A stretch of DNA of 5,242 nt from Lonsdalea britannica (lineage in GTDB: Bacteria; Pseudomonadota; Gammaproteobacteria; Enterobacterales; Enterobacteriaceae), in contig NZ_CAMKXG010000246.1 in assembly GCF_946477055.1 (NCBI RefSeq), positions 1 through 5,242 of the forward strand. Direction: 5' to 3'. This document shows positions 1 to 5,242 of this stretch, piece after piece. Under the pieces are notes generated by a model. That model did not search any database, was not told the origin of the DNA, and saw nothing but the letters and a program-made list of their open reading frames with translations. Each line of letters begins with the position of its first letter. The first letter of the stretch is position 1. Position numbers and translations under genes: made by a program.

Positions 1-15
1 CAGCGTGAAATTCAT
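1..15 (-). CDS. Possible 5' end of a leftward gene leaving the window (MNFTL...)
   Basis: Only five codons are visible, so the product cannot be named. Read leftward, an ATG begins at 15 and is followed by codons for M-N-F-T-L up to the window edge. A good Shine-Dalgarno sequence, GGGGAG (complement of 22-27), lies 6 bases before the ATG, which is the main reason for calling a start. If real, the gene is divergent from yffB, and the roughly 270 bases between them hold both promoters. In E. coli the gene before yffB is acrD, read in the same direction as yffB, so a leftward gene here would be a different neighbour. A chance ATG with a purine-rich stretch cannot be excluded. Confidence 0.3.
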
Positions 16-16
16 A

Positions 17-40
17 CAACGCTCCCCGCGCTACGCGTTG
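17..40 (-). repeat. 6-bp inverted repeat around the leftward Shine-Dalgarno
   Basis: CAACGC at 17-22 is the exact reverse complement of GCGTTG at 35-40, with a 12-base loop between. In a leftward transcript, most of the GGGGAG sequence would lie in the loop, with its last base in the stem, just before the candidate ATG at 15. This could present or modulate the ribosome site. A 6-bp stem is short enough to arise by chance. Confidence 0.25.
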
Positions 41-65
41 AACTCAAAAATGGTAGGAGAGAATC

Positions 66-88
66 AATAGGCCTCAAATAATAGCCTC
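66..88. repeat. Imperfect direct repeat AATAGGCCTC / AATAGCCTC
   Basis: AATAGGCCTC at 66-75 recurs as AATAGCCTC at 80-88, differing by one missing G and spaced by AAAT. The start-to-start distance is 14 bases, which is not a full helical turn pair. It lies between the divergent starts and could be a regulator site or a small slippage duplication. No known operator is recognised in it. Confidence 0.3.
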
Positions 89-216
89 TTTTATTTACTC
101 AGGTTTCCTCATTTCTTCATCAACCGCCAAGCCGGGGCCAGATAAATGATGACCCGCCCCCACCCGCTTCCTGTCACGGCACCTGGCTTTACATAAAAAA
201 ACGCCAACAGATTGGT

Positions 217-247
217 ATGGCATCGGACCTAAATTAAACGGTATGAT
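217..247 (+). promoter_or_regulatory. Candidate sigma-70 promoter of the yffB-dapE operon
   Basis: The -10 candidate TATGAT at 242-247 matches TATAAT at five of six positions. The -35 is poor: the best match is ATGGCA at 217-222 (four of six to TTGACA), with a long 19-base spacer. Transcription would begin near 254, giving a leader of about 36 bases before the yffB ATG. The good -10 with a weak -35 suggests a modest or activator-assisted promoter; that part is inference. Confidence 0.4.
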
Positions 248-289
248 CTGCATCCTAATTCCTAATAAAAAACAAAGGGTTTATTAGCC

Positions 290-649
290 ATGACGACCAT
301 GTACGGTATCAAGAACTGTGACACCATCAAAAAGGCCCGCCGTTGGCTGGAGGCCCACCAGATTGACTATCGTTTTCATGACTACCGAACAGACGGACTG
401 GACGATGCTCTGCTGCAAACGTTTATCGATAGCCTCGGCTGGGAGCCGCTGGTCAATAAGCGCGGTACGACCTGGCGCAAGCTGGACGAAGCCCGGCGCG
501 ATGCGATCGATAATTCCGCCGCGGCAAAAGCTGTTATGCTGGAGCAGCCAGCGCTGATTAAACGTCCTTTGTTAGTGACCGAGGATGGGAAAACGCTGCT
601 TGGCTTCAGCGAAGAGAGCTACCAGCAATTTTTTGCGGAGGAGAAATAA
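290..649 (+). CDS. yffB: YffB, ArsC/Spx-family putative thiol reductase
   Basis: This 119-residue protein belongs to the arsenate reductase (ArsC)/Spx thioredoxin-fold family and closely resembles E. coli YffB in length and sequence. The N-terminal strand [17 protein letters not shown] carries the single conserved redox cysteine Cys10. It lacks the CXXC pair of Spx regulators. The RGTTWRKL segment (58-65) and the KRPLL segment (91-95, with the fold's cis-proline Pro93) are family hallmarks. A structural study of the Pseudomonas YffB proposed a glutathione-dependent thiol reductase, but a physiological substrate is not established. The ATG at 290 is chosen because it gives the family's usual N-terminus; AAAGGG at 274-279 is a weak ribosome site 10 bases away. 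Another ATG at 299 would remove three residues. It is the first gene of the operon, and its stop is one base before the dapE start. Confidence 0.93.
   Translation: MTTMYGIKNCDTIKKARRWLEAHQIDYRFHDYRTDGLDDALLQTFIDSLGWEPLVNKRGTTWRKLDEARRDAIDNSAAAKAVMLEQPALIKRPLLVTEDGKTLLGFSEESYQQFFAEEK
637..643 (+). promoter_or_regulatory. Strong Shine-Dalgarno for dapE inside the yffB 3' end
   Basis: GGAGGAG lies 7 bases before the GTG at 651 and forms part of the last glutamate codons of yffB. It is the best ribosome site in the operon. It decides the dapE start in favour of GTG 651 over the in-frame ATG at 585, which would add 22 residues overlapping yffB. The strong site may compensate for the GTG codon. 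Confidence 0.75.
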
Positions 650-650
650 C

Positions 651-1778
651 GTGTCCTGCCCCGTCATCGAACTTGCTCAGCAATTAATTAAACGTCCCTC
701 CCTCAGCCCTGACGACGCCGGCTGTCAAACGCTCATGATTGAACGTCTCGAGGCCATCGGCTTCACCGTCGAAAAGATGAACTTCGGTGAAACGCAGAAC
801 TTTTGGGCCTGGCGCGGAACAGGCGAAACGCTGGCCTTCGCCGGACACACCGACGTGGTTCCCAGCGGAGACGCCAGCCTGTGGCAACATCCTCCCTTCG
901 AACCCACCATCAGCGACGGCATGCTGTATGGTCGTGGCGCGGCAGATATGAAAGGCTCGCTGGCGGCCATGGTCGTCGCCGCAGAGCGCTTCGTCGCCGC
1001 AAATCCCCAGCATAAAGGCCGACTTGCCTTTTTGATTACTTCCGACGAAGAGGCCGATGCGACGCACGGCACCGTCAAAGTGGTTGAAGCGCTGATGGCG
1101 CGTCAGGAGCGTCTGGACTACTGCCTGGTCGGCGAACCGTCCAGCACCAGCCGAGCGGGCGACGTCGTCAAGAATGGCCGTCGCGGCTCCATTACTGCCA
1201 ACCTGCGTATTCATGGCATTCAGGGACATGTCGCCTATCCGCACCTGGCGGACAACCCAGTCCACCGCGCGCTGCCGGCGTTGAACGAACTGGTTGCCAC
1301 CGTATGGGATGAGGGCAACGAGTTCTTCCCGCCCACGAGTATGCAGATTGCCAATATTAAAGCGGGTACCGGCAGCAATAACGTGATCCCCGGCGAACTG
1401 CAGGTCCAGTTCAATTTCCGGTTCAGTACGGAGCTGACGGACGACATCATTAAACAGCGCGTTGCCGAGCTGCTGGACCGACATCAGCTAAACTATACTC
1501 TGGACTGGTGGTTGTCAGGTCAGCCCTTCCTGACGGCGCGCGGCGCATTGGTGGATGCCGTCGTCAACGCGGTCGAGCACTACAGCGAATTAACCCCGCA
1601 GTTGCTGACGACCGGCGGCACCTCAGACGGACGCTTTATCTCCCGGATGGGCGCGCAGGTAGTGGAGTTGGGGCCGGTGAACGCCACTATTCATAAAGTG
1701 GACGAGTGCGTGAACGCAGCCGATCTACAGCTGCTGAGCCGTATGTATCAACGGATTATGGAGCAACTGATCGCATGA
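651..1778 (+). CDS. dapE: DapE, N-succinyl-L,L-diaminopimelate desuccinylase
   Basis: DapE hydrolyses N-succinyl-L,L-2,6-diaminopimelate to succinate and L,L-diaminopimelate in the cytoplasm, in the succinylase route to lysine and meso-diaminopimelate for peptidoglycan. It is a dinuclear zinc M20 metallopeptidase. From the GTG start the protein has 375 residues, the same as E. coli DapE, and begins with the conserved MSCPVIEL. Visible metal and catalytic residues are His66 and Asp68 (GHTDVVP), Asp99 (GAADMKG), Glu133 as the general base with Glu134 as ligand (SDEEA), Glu162 (GEPSS) and His348 (NATIHK). The dimerisation lid contains [10 protein letters not shown] (189-198) with His193, and SNNVIPGE lies at 242-249. 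Start choice rests on the strong GGAGGAG site and homology. It follows yffB by one base, and its TGA overlaps the next ATG. The gene appears intact and is normally essential in related bacteria unless diaminopimelate is supplied. Confidence 0.98.
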   Translation: MSCPVIELAQQLIKRPSLSPDDAGCQTLMIERLEAIGFTVEKMNFGETQNFWAWRGTGETLAFAGHTDVVPSGDASLWQHPPFEPTISDGMLYGRGAADMKGSLAAMVVAAERFVAANPQHKGRLAFLITSDEEADATHGTVKVVEALMARQERLDYCLVGEPSSTSRAGDVVKNGRRGSITANLRIHGIQGHVAYPHLADNPVHRALPALNELVATVWDEGNEFFPPTSMQIANIKAGTGSNNVIPGELQVQFNFRFSTELTDDIIKQRVAELLDRHQLNYTLDWWLSGQPFLTARGALVDAVVNAVEHYSELTPQLLTTGGTSDGRFISRMGAQVVELGPVNATIHKVDECVNAADLQLLSRMYQRIMEQLIA

Positions 1779-2449
1779 TCACCCACGCCATGCTGACCGG
1801 AAAGCAGCATCAGCATCTGATGACGCTAACGGGTCAGCATCGCCTGCAGGCCGAAGCGGTAAATGCCTTTCAGGCGTTGCAGCGAGAAGCGCGACAGGCG
1901 GGATTTAATCTTCAACCCGCCAGCACATTTCGCGACTTTGAGCGCCAGCGGCTGATATGGAACGGCAAATTTACCGGACAACGGCCGCTGTTATCGCACC
2001 ACAGCCAGCCGGTGGACGCACTATCGCTGGATGTTCCTGAGCGCTGTGAGGCGATCCTGCGCTGGTCTGCCTTGCCGGGAGGAAGCCGCCATCACTGGGG
2101 CACCGATCTGGACGTATACGATCCCAATCAGCTGCCGTCAGGACAATCATTGCAGCTCGAACCGTGGGAATATGAATCCGGCGGTTATTTTTTCGAGCTT
2201 AATCAGTGGCTGACAGAGCACATGGGGACGTACGATTTCTATCGTCCGTATGCCCATGACAAAGGCGGCGTCGCCATTGAACCCTGGCACCTCAGCTATC
2301 TGCCGCTGGCACGCGAGGCCATGACGTTGCTGTCGCCAGAGATCATTCTTGAGGCCTGGGAAGGTGAAGACATCGCGGGTGATGACTGGCTGAAACCCCA
2401 CCTTCCCGCGCTGTTCACCCGATTTATACACGCTGTCGATGAGGCATAA
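1775..2449 (+). CDS. M15-family metallopeptidase (D,D-carboxypeptidase/VanX-VanY-like), no signal peptide
   Basis: This 224-residue protein has the signature of zinc D-alanyl-D-alanine carboxypeptidases/dipeptidases of family M15. STFRDFERQ (50-58) matches the SxxR...Q motif, with Arg53 as the likely substrate-carboxylate contact. [10 protein letters not shown] (104-113) supplies zinc ligands His106 and Asp113. EPWHLSY (169-175) supplies catalytic Glu169 and the third ligand His172. All key residues are present, so it should be active. The N-terminus is polar, with no hydrophobic signal or membrane segment, so it is predicted to be cytoplasmic. The natural substrate cannot be read from the sequence; murein-derived peptides or D-amino-acid dipeptides are plausible. 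ATG 1775 overlaps the dapE stop (ATGA), and the nearest GGAG (1760-1763) is 11 bases away, so translation is probably coupled to dapE. A later ATG at 1790 has no ribosome site. Confidence 0.88.
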   Translation: MITHAMLTGKQHQHLMTLTGQHRLQAEAVNAFQALQREARQAGFNLQPASTFRDFERQRLIWNGKFTGQRPLLSHHSQPVDALSLDVPERCEAILRWSALPGGSRHHWGTDLDVYDPNQLPSGQSLQLEPWEYESGGYFFELNQWLTEHMGTYDFYRPYAHDKGGVAIEPWHLSYLPLAREAMTLLSPEIILEAWEGEDIAGDDWLKPHLPALFTRFIHAVDEA

Positions 2450-2450
2450 T

Positions 2451-2663
2451 ATGGCATGGCTGGCTGATTACTGGTGGATCATTCTGCTGATTCTGGTAGG
2501 GATGTTAATCAATGGGATCAAGGATTTAAGTCGCGTAGATTACAAACGATTCCTGAAAGACAAGCCTGAACTTCCGCCTCACCGCGACAACAATGCGCAG
2601 TGGGATGAAGAAGACGATTGGCCAAAAGAGAAGAAACAAGATAAAAAACAGGACGAAAAATAG
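2451..2663 (+). CDS. ypfN: YpfN, small single-pass membrane protein (UPF0370)
   Basis: This 70-residue protein of unknown function resembles E. coli YpfN (about 66 residues, UPF0370). Residues about 4-22 form one membrane helix (including [13 protein letters not shown]). It is followed by the conserved [12 protein letters not shown] and KPELPPHRD segments, a very acidic patch WDEEDDWPK (51-59) and a lysine-rich end. The basic residues after the helix suggest the tail is cytoplasmic. The ATG at 2451 is chosen because it gives the family N-terminus MAWLADYWW and has GAGG (2441-2444) 6 bases upstream; an in-frame ATG at 2439 would lie inside the M15 gene. Only one base separates it from the M15 stop, so it is the last gene of the operon. 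The tail [12 protein letters not shown] is slightly longer than in E. coli and of low complexity. Confidence 0.92.
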   Translation: MAWLADYWWIILLILVGMLINGIKDLSRVDYKRFLKDKPELPPHRDNNAQWDEEDDWPKEKKQDKKQDEK

Positions 2664-2685
2664 TTTTCCATCCTGTGTGACCCTC

Positions 2686-2704
2686 TTTCGCGTCAACCGC
2701 GAAA
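2686..2704. repeat. Perfect 7-bp inverted repeat downstream of ypfN
   Basis: TTTCGCG at 2686-2692 and CGCGAAA at 2698-2704 form a perfect stem with a 5-base loop (TCAAC), 23 bases after the ypfN stop. No T-run follows on either strand, so it is not a classic intrinsic terminator. It could protect the operon mRNA 3' end or act as a weak termination or pause site. Confidence 0.4.
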
Positions 2705-2709
2705 ACCGC

Positions 2710-2736
2710 AGGCGCAGAGCTGACCGCAATGCGCCT
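2710..2736 (-). terminator. Weak candidate terminator hairpin after ypfH
   Basis: AGGCGCA at 2710-2716 and TGCGCCT at 2730-2736 form a perfect 7-bp GC-rich stem with a 13-base loop. Read leftward (the ypfH direction), the stem is followed by GCGG and then only four T's, so the U-tract is displaced and short. It sits about 70 bases past the ypfH stop. It may act as an inefficient terminator for ypfH or simply as a stable 3' structure. Read rightward no T-run follows. Confidence 0.25.
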
Positions 2737-2805
2737 CGCTCTCCTTTCTGGTCTGGGCTAACACGCCACACGACTTAACTTCCAAGACAGAAATGCGGCT
2801 GATAC

Positions 2806-3489
2806 TTAACGAAAGGCGATCAGCTCCCCGCGTTTCCCCTGCACCGCATCATCCCAATATCGCTGAGGAATGTAATACCGCAGGCGTTCTAACGCGAAGT
2901 CCATCATGCGCATATCAATGGCATGGCCTAAATCCGGGACCACATCCAGCGTAAAATCGGCTCCCAGCGCTTGTAGCCGCTGTGCCGCCTGAGACGCATG
3001 CTCGGATGAAATCACCGGATCTTCCTCGCCGTGCAGTATATGCACCACGCTATCATCCGACAGCGCTTGTTTCGGCAACGTTGCATAGCGGCCGCTGAAG
3101 ACCACGGAGCGCCCGGCCAATTTCGGTTCAGCCTTCAGGGCTTCGAGGATCATAATCCCGCCCTGCGAAAAACCAACCAGCGCCGTGTGGCTCGCATTAA
3201 TACCGCTTTGCGCCTGCCAAGAGCGAATGGTCTCTATAAAATCTGGCAGAGCGATTTGAATACGCTCGGGTCGATTCGCCTCGGTGATCGCCTGCACGGA
3301 AAACCAGCGGCGACTGCCATTGTCGCCTTTCGGGCTGCCCACGCTAATCACTAAGGCTTCTTTAAAGGCATCGGCGAAATAGCGGCCGATCTCAGCCATC
3401 GACGCCGGGTTGTCCCCTACGCCATGAAACAGCAGGAATAACTGCCGGGGAGCGGAAGGTTGTTGTACCACAACGTATTCGTGTTTCAT
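2806..3489 (-). CDS. ypfH: YpfH, alpha/beta-hydrolase esterase
   Basis: This 227-residue serine hydrolase of the phospholipase/carboxylesterase (Abhydrolase_2) group resembles E. coli YpfH, a carboxylesterase active on short acyl esters in vitro. The fold is visible from FHGVGDNP (21-28), which includes the oxyanion region. The nucleophile is Ser108 in GFSQGG (GxSxG), followed by Asp157 in HGEEDPVI and His189 in DLGHAID, so the catalytic triad is complete. No signal peptide is seen, so it should be cytoplasmic. The natural substrate is unknown. ATG 3489 (MKHEYVVVQ) is chosen because it matches the E. coli start and has a strong AGGAG (complement of 3497-3501) 7 bases upstream. The longer frame from 3513 would add eight residues but lacks such a site. 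The gene lies 158 bases downstream of tmcA and converges with ypfN. Confidence 0.94.
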   Translation of the reverse strand: MKHEYVVVQQPSAPRQLFLLFHGVGDNPASMAEIGRYFADAFKEALVISVGSPKGDNGSRRWFSVQAITEANRPERIQIALPDFIETIRSWQAQSGINASHTALVGFSQGGIMILEALKAEPKLAGRSVVFSGRYATLPKQALSDDSVVHILHGEEDPVISSEHASQAAQRLQALGADFTLDVVPDLGHAIDMRMMDFALERLRYYIPQRYWDDAVQGKRGELIAFR

Positions 3490-3529
3490 CTGTTCTCTCC
3501 TGCGGACGGGCATCTGAGCCTATCGTTTC

Positions 3530-3535
3530 ACTATA
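3530..3535 (-). promoter_or_regulatory. Candidate -10 element for ypfH
   Basis: Read leftward, TATAGT (complement of 3530-3535) matches TATAAT at five of six positions and lies 40 bases before the ypfH ATG. The upstream -35 is poor: TTGGGC with only a 15-base spacer. Together with the 158-base gap to tmcA it suggests that ypfH can be transcribed on its own. The 8-base palindrome CAATATTG at 3554-3561 lies just upstream and could be a protein site or coincidence. Confidence 0.3.
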
Positions 3536-3565
3536 CGCCCGCCGCTCATCGCCCAATATTGAGGT

Positions 3566-3682
3566 TTATTGAACGAGTTGTTGCATAATCCTGCACAGCG
3601 CCGCCATCGCGCCCAGAAGCATCAACAGAGTTAACAGAAGAGAAAAGCTAAGCCAGCCACTGCCGCGCGCGTTGGAGAACAT
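3566..3682 (-). CDS. Candidate 38-residue hydrophobic small protein overlapping the tmcA 3' end
   Basis: In the gap between tmcA and ypfH an open frame starts at ATG 3682, inside the last codons of tmcA but in another frame. It ends with TAA at 3566-3568 and overlaps tmcA by 35 bases. The predicted peptide begins MFSNARGSGW and then has a continuous hydrophobic stretch, LSFSLLLTLLMLLGAMAAL (residues 11-29). It ends with a short polar tail containing Arg31 and several glutamines. This composition fits a single-pass membrane small protein. Against it, no clear Shine-Dalgarno precedes the ATG (only GTGATAACG), so it would depend on coupling to tmcA translation or on another start. No known family is recognised. 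A chance frame remains quite possible. Confidence 0.33.
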   Translation of the reverse strand: MFSNARGSGWLSFSLLLTLLMLLGAMAALCRIMQQLVQ

Positions 3683-5242
3683 CGTTATCACAGTGAGACA
3701 ACGCCTCTGCGGTTTCTTCGCGCCAGCGACGCAGCAACGCTTTTTTTCCGCTCAGCCCCAATAGCTCGACGCATTGGCTTTCCTGCGCGCCGTCGTCCAG
3801 CCACAGCCTGAGCGCAGGTAGCGCCAGGGACGTATGCGCCAGCAGTCGGCACAGCGAGGCCAGACTCGCCTGAGGCGAACGGTGGGCGAAAGCAAATCCG
3901 CTCAGATTGAGCCAGTCGGCCTCATCCAACGCGCTATCGTCGTCCAGATCCATATCCAGCGTCAGCGGGATATCCCGTCGCAACCAGCGCCAGTCACGAG
4001 CCAGCTGCCGCGAGGCTTCTCGTGTCAGCATCTTGCCCGCATCGCTCAGCGGTAATAACGCCATCGCGCTGTAGCAGCCGCTGCTGGCCTCAATATGACT
4101 GCCGATCCGCGCCAGACGAAAGCCGCAGTGCCGCCAGAACCGCCACAGTTCAGGTTCGTAGCCGAAGCTGACCGACAAAAAGTCCATGCCCTCTTGCTCG
4201 CCCTGCCGCTGGTGTTCCTGCACTAATGCCCGCCCGATGCCTTCTCGTCGCGCTGAAGGCAGCACGGCAATCCGGCTAATCCGCCGGGAGCGCAGCTGAG
4301 GCGCCGTCCATAGATTGCCGTGAGCCGCCAGCGATTGGGCGACCAGGTTGCCGCGCGGCCGCCGACGTCCGGCCCACACATCCCGTGCCAGCCCGGCCTC
4401 TAATCCGCCTTCGTCCACCGACCAAATGACGCCACACAGACTTTCATCGCGACGGACGGTGGCAAGATGCATCCCCGGAGCATCCAGCAGGCGACGTAAG
4501 TCCAACGGGGACGTGCGATAGTGAGCGCTGCACAGCAGGCCGTAACACTGTTCCAGACGAGCCGGAAAGCGTGTCCATTCGGCGGCCTCATCGCTGACCA
4601 AAGTGACTGGCGACGTTGAACGTTGCTCCGCCAGCCGGTTTTCGGCCTGAAACAGCATGACGCGATCCAACCAGCGTTCCAGCGGATCGTCGGTAGCCCA
4701 GCGTAGCGGCTCACTCAGTTCCAGCATTTGACAGTCCGGTAGTCCGGCACAAAATTTAAGCCAGAAACCGCGTCCGGTCCCTTCGTAGCCCAGCACCGTG
4801 GTTGTCATGAGCACGTGGGGAAAATAGGACAACATTTCAGTGAGGACCGAAGAGGGGATCGCCGCCGCCTCGTCAATCAGCAGCCACTCCGCGCCGCCGC
4901 CGTACTGACGGCAATGTGCCAGCAGGTTATCCGGCGACCAGAATGAAACCGCGTCGCCCGACTGTCTGAGCAAGACATCGCTGGCCGCGCGTGAAGGTGC
5001 AACCACCCAGCAGCGATCGCGACATTGTTGAGCGAACAGGCCAGCGACCGTCGATTTCCCTCGTCCACGCGGCGCGGTGATGACATAGACCGCATGCCGG
5101 GATGCCTGTAGCTGTTGCAAAACATCCTGCTGCCCTTGCGTGGGTCTGCCGTCCGGCACCTGCCAGACTGGTCGCGCGCAAAGCGGCGTCAGAATCAACG
5201 GCATCGACTGGCGCCAAACGACGGCTTCTTCATCAGACAGCA
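3648..5242 (-). CDS. tmcA: TmcA, tRNA(Met) cytidine acetyltransferase (5' end outside window)
   Basis: TmcA uses ATP and acetyl-CoA to make N4-acetylcytidine at wobble position 34 of elongator tRNA-Met, which sharpens AUG decoding. The frame is open to the right edge. In-frame residues LSDEEAVVWRQS before the ATG at 5204 align with the E. coli protein, so that ATG is internal. About 530 residues are visible; by comparison with the 671-residue E. coli enzyme (from memory), about 140 N-terminal residues (most of the DUF1726 region) lie outside. Numbering from the first full codon, the Walker A loop APRGRGKS is at 56-63 and the Walker B LLIDEAAAIP has Asp123 and Glu124, in the RecD-like helicase domain. 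The GNAT domain follows, with SRIAVLPSARREGIGRALV carrying the acetyl-CoA loop RREGIG (331-336, genome 4233-4250). The C-terminal part (SGFAFAHR, LALPALRLWL) is the tRNA-binding tail. All key motifs are intact. Confidence 0.96.
   Translation of the reverse strand, partial: LSDEEAVVWRQSMPLILTPLCARPVWQVPDGRPTQGQQDVLQQLQASRHAVYVITAPRGRGKSTVAGLFAQQCRDRCWVVAPSRAASDVLLRQSGDAVSFWSPDNLLAHCRQYGGGAEWLLIDEAAAIPSSVLTEMLSYFPHVLMTTTVLGYEGTGRGFWLKFCAGLPDCQMLELSEPLRWATDDPLERWLDRVMLFQAENRLAEQRSTSPVTLVSDEAAEWTRFPARLEQCYGLLCSAHYRTSPLDLRRLLDAPGMHLATVRRDESLCGVIWSVDEGGLEAGLARDVWAGRRRPRGNLVAQSLAAHGNLWTAPQLRSRRISRIAVLPSARREGIGRALVQEHQRQGEQEGMDFLSVSFGYEPELWRFWRHCGFRLARIGSHIEASSGCYSAMALLPLSDAGKMLTREASRQLARDWRWLRRDIPLTLDMDLDDDSALDEADWLNLSGFAFAHRSPQASLASLCRLLAHTSLALPALRLWLDDGAQESQCVELLGLSGKKALLRRWREETAEALSHCDNDVLQRARQWLA

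Larger units (their letters stand above)
16..289. other. Non-coding region upstream of yffB
   Basis: No convincing coding region is visible on either strand. The stretch holds a candidate Shine-Dalgarno for the leftward start at 15, a short imperfect direct repeat at 66-88, and an A-run followed by a likely promoter for the yffB operon at about 217-247. No rho-independent terminator (GC stem plus T-run) was found. No counterpart of the small ypfM frame known between acrD and yffB in E. coli could be recognised. Confidence 0.6.

Noticed and set aside
146..196. Tiny rightward frame (MMTRPHPL...) as a possible ypfM counterpart
   Set aside because: It shows no resemblance to the E. coli YpfM sequence as remembered, and has only a poorly spaced GGGG upstream. 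It is probably chance.
95..253. Leftward 52-codon frame upstream of yffB, starting MQIIPFNLGP, with AGGA six bases before its ATG
   Set aside because: The peptide has no recognisable domain, membrane segment or family resemblance, and the frame runs through the probable yffB promoter. One short frame with a fair ribosome site is expected by chance in a gap of this size. Conservation in relatives would be needed to revive it.
684..1484. Long 266-codon frame antisense to dapE
   Set aside because: It lies wholly opposite a well-supported gene in a GC-rich region, where long antisense frames arise from codon bias. It has no plausible domain or independent start signal.
2526..2771. Leftward 81-codon frame opposite ypfN with a strongly hydrophobic centre
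   Set aside because: The phenylalanine- and leucine-rich stretch is the complement of the lysine- and glutamate-rich ypfN tail (AAA read as TTT). The apparent membrane segment is therefore an artefact.
2593..2778. Rightward 61-codon basic frame overlapping the ypfN end
   Set aside because: It is an out-of-frame reading of the ypfN tail and the following spacer. It is rich in arginine and lysine, with no motif and no ribosome site of note.
3490..3513. Eight-residue N-terminal extension of YpfH from ATG 3513
   Set aside because: The extension would have to be translated through the strong AGGAG that serves ATG 3489. It is not part of the family N-terminus and has only a weak ribosome site.
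4400..4714. Leftward 104-codon frame within tmcA
   Set aside because: It is another frame of a clearly coding region on the same strand, with no independent signals or recognisable product.

Overview
The window is a chromosomal housekeeping segment from a gamma-proteobacterium of the order Enterobacterales. The protein sequences and the gene order yffB–dapE–(M15 peptidase)–ypfN, facing ypfH–tmcA, match the dapE neighbourhood known from Escherichia coli. One gene is added between dapE and ypfN. From memory, that extra M15 gene occurs at this spot in the Yersinia/Serratia and Pectobacterium/Dickeya side of the order. With the fairly GC-rich codon use, this suggests Pectobacteriaceae or Yersiniaceae rather than E. 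coli itself. The genus cannot be fixed from the sequence alone.

Layout. Positions 1-15 may hold the first codons of a leftward gene that leaves the window. Positions 16-289 are non-coding as far as can be supported and include the likely promoter of the rightward operon. From 290 to 2663 four genes run rightward almost without gaps: yffB (ArsC/Spx-like reductase), dapE (GTG start), an M15-family peptidase overlapping dapE by 4 bases (ATGA), and ypfN (small membrane protein). Positions 2664-2805 separate converging genes and hold two perfect 7-bp inverted repeats without good U-tracts. From the right edge to 2806 the genes run leftward: tmcA (5' end outside the window), a candidate 38-residue membrane peptide overlapping the tmcA 3' end, and ypfH (serine esterase).

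How the genes relate. DapE makes L,L-diaminopimelate for lysine and peptidoglycan. The M15 protein has the zinc ligands of D,D-carboxypeptidase/dipeptidase-type enzymes but no visible signal peptide. Its tight coupling to dapE hints at handling of a murein peptide or dipeptide inside the cytoplasm; this is inference. YffB and YpfN have no proven link to that pathway. TmcA acetylates the wobble cytidine of elongator tRNA-Met and is functionally unrelated to the DapE operon.

No mobile element, CRISPR array, rRNA or tRNA gene was recognised. The least conventional items are the overlapping membrane peptide at 3566-3682 and the leaderless M15 enzyme. The rest is ordinary core genome.
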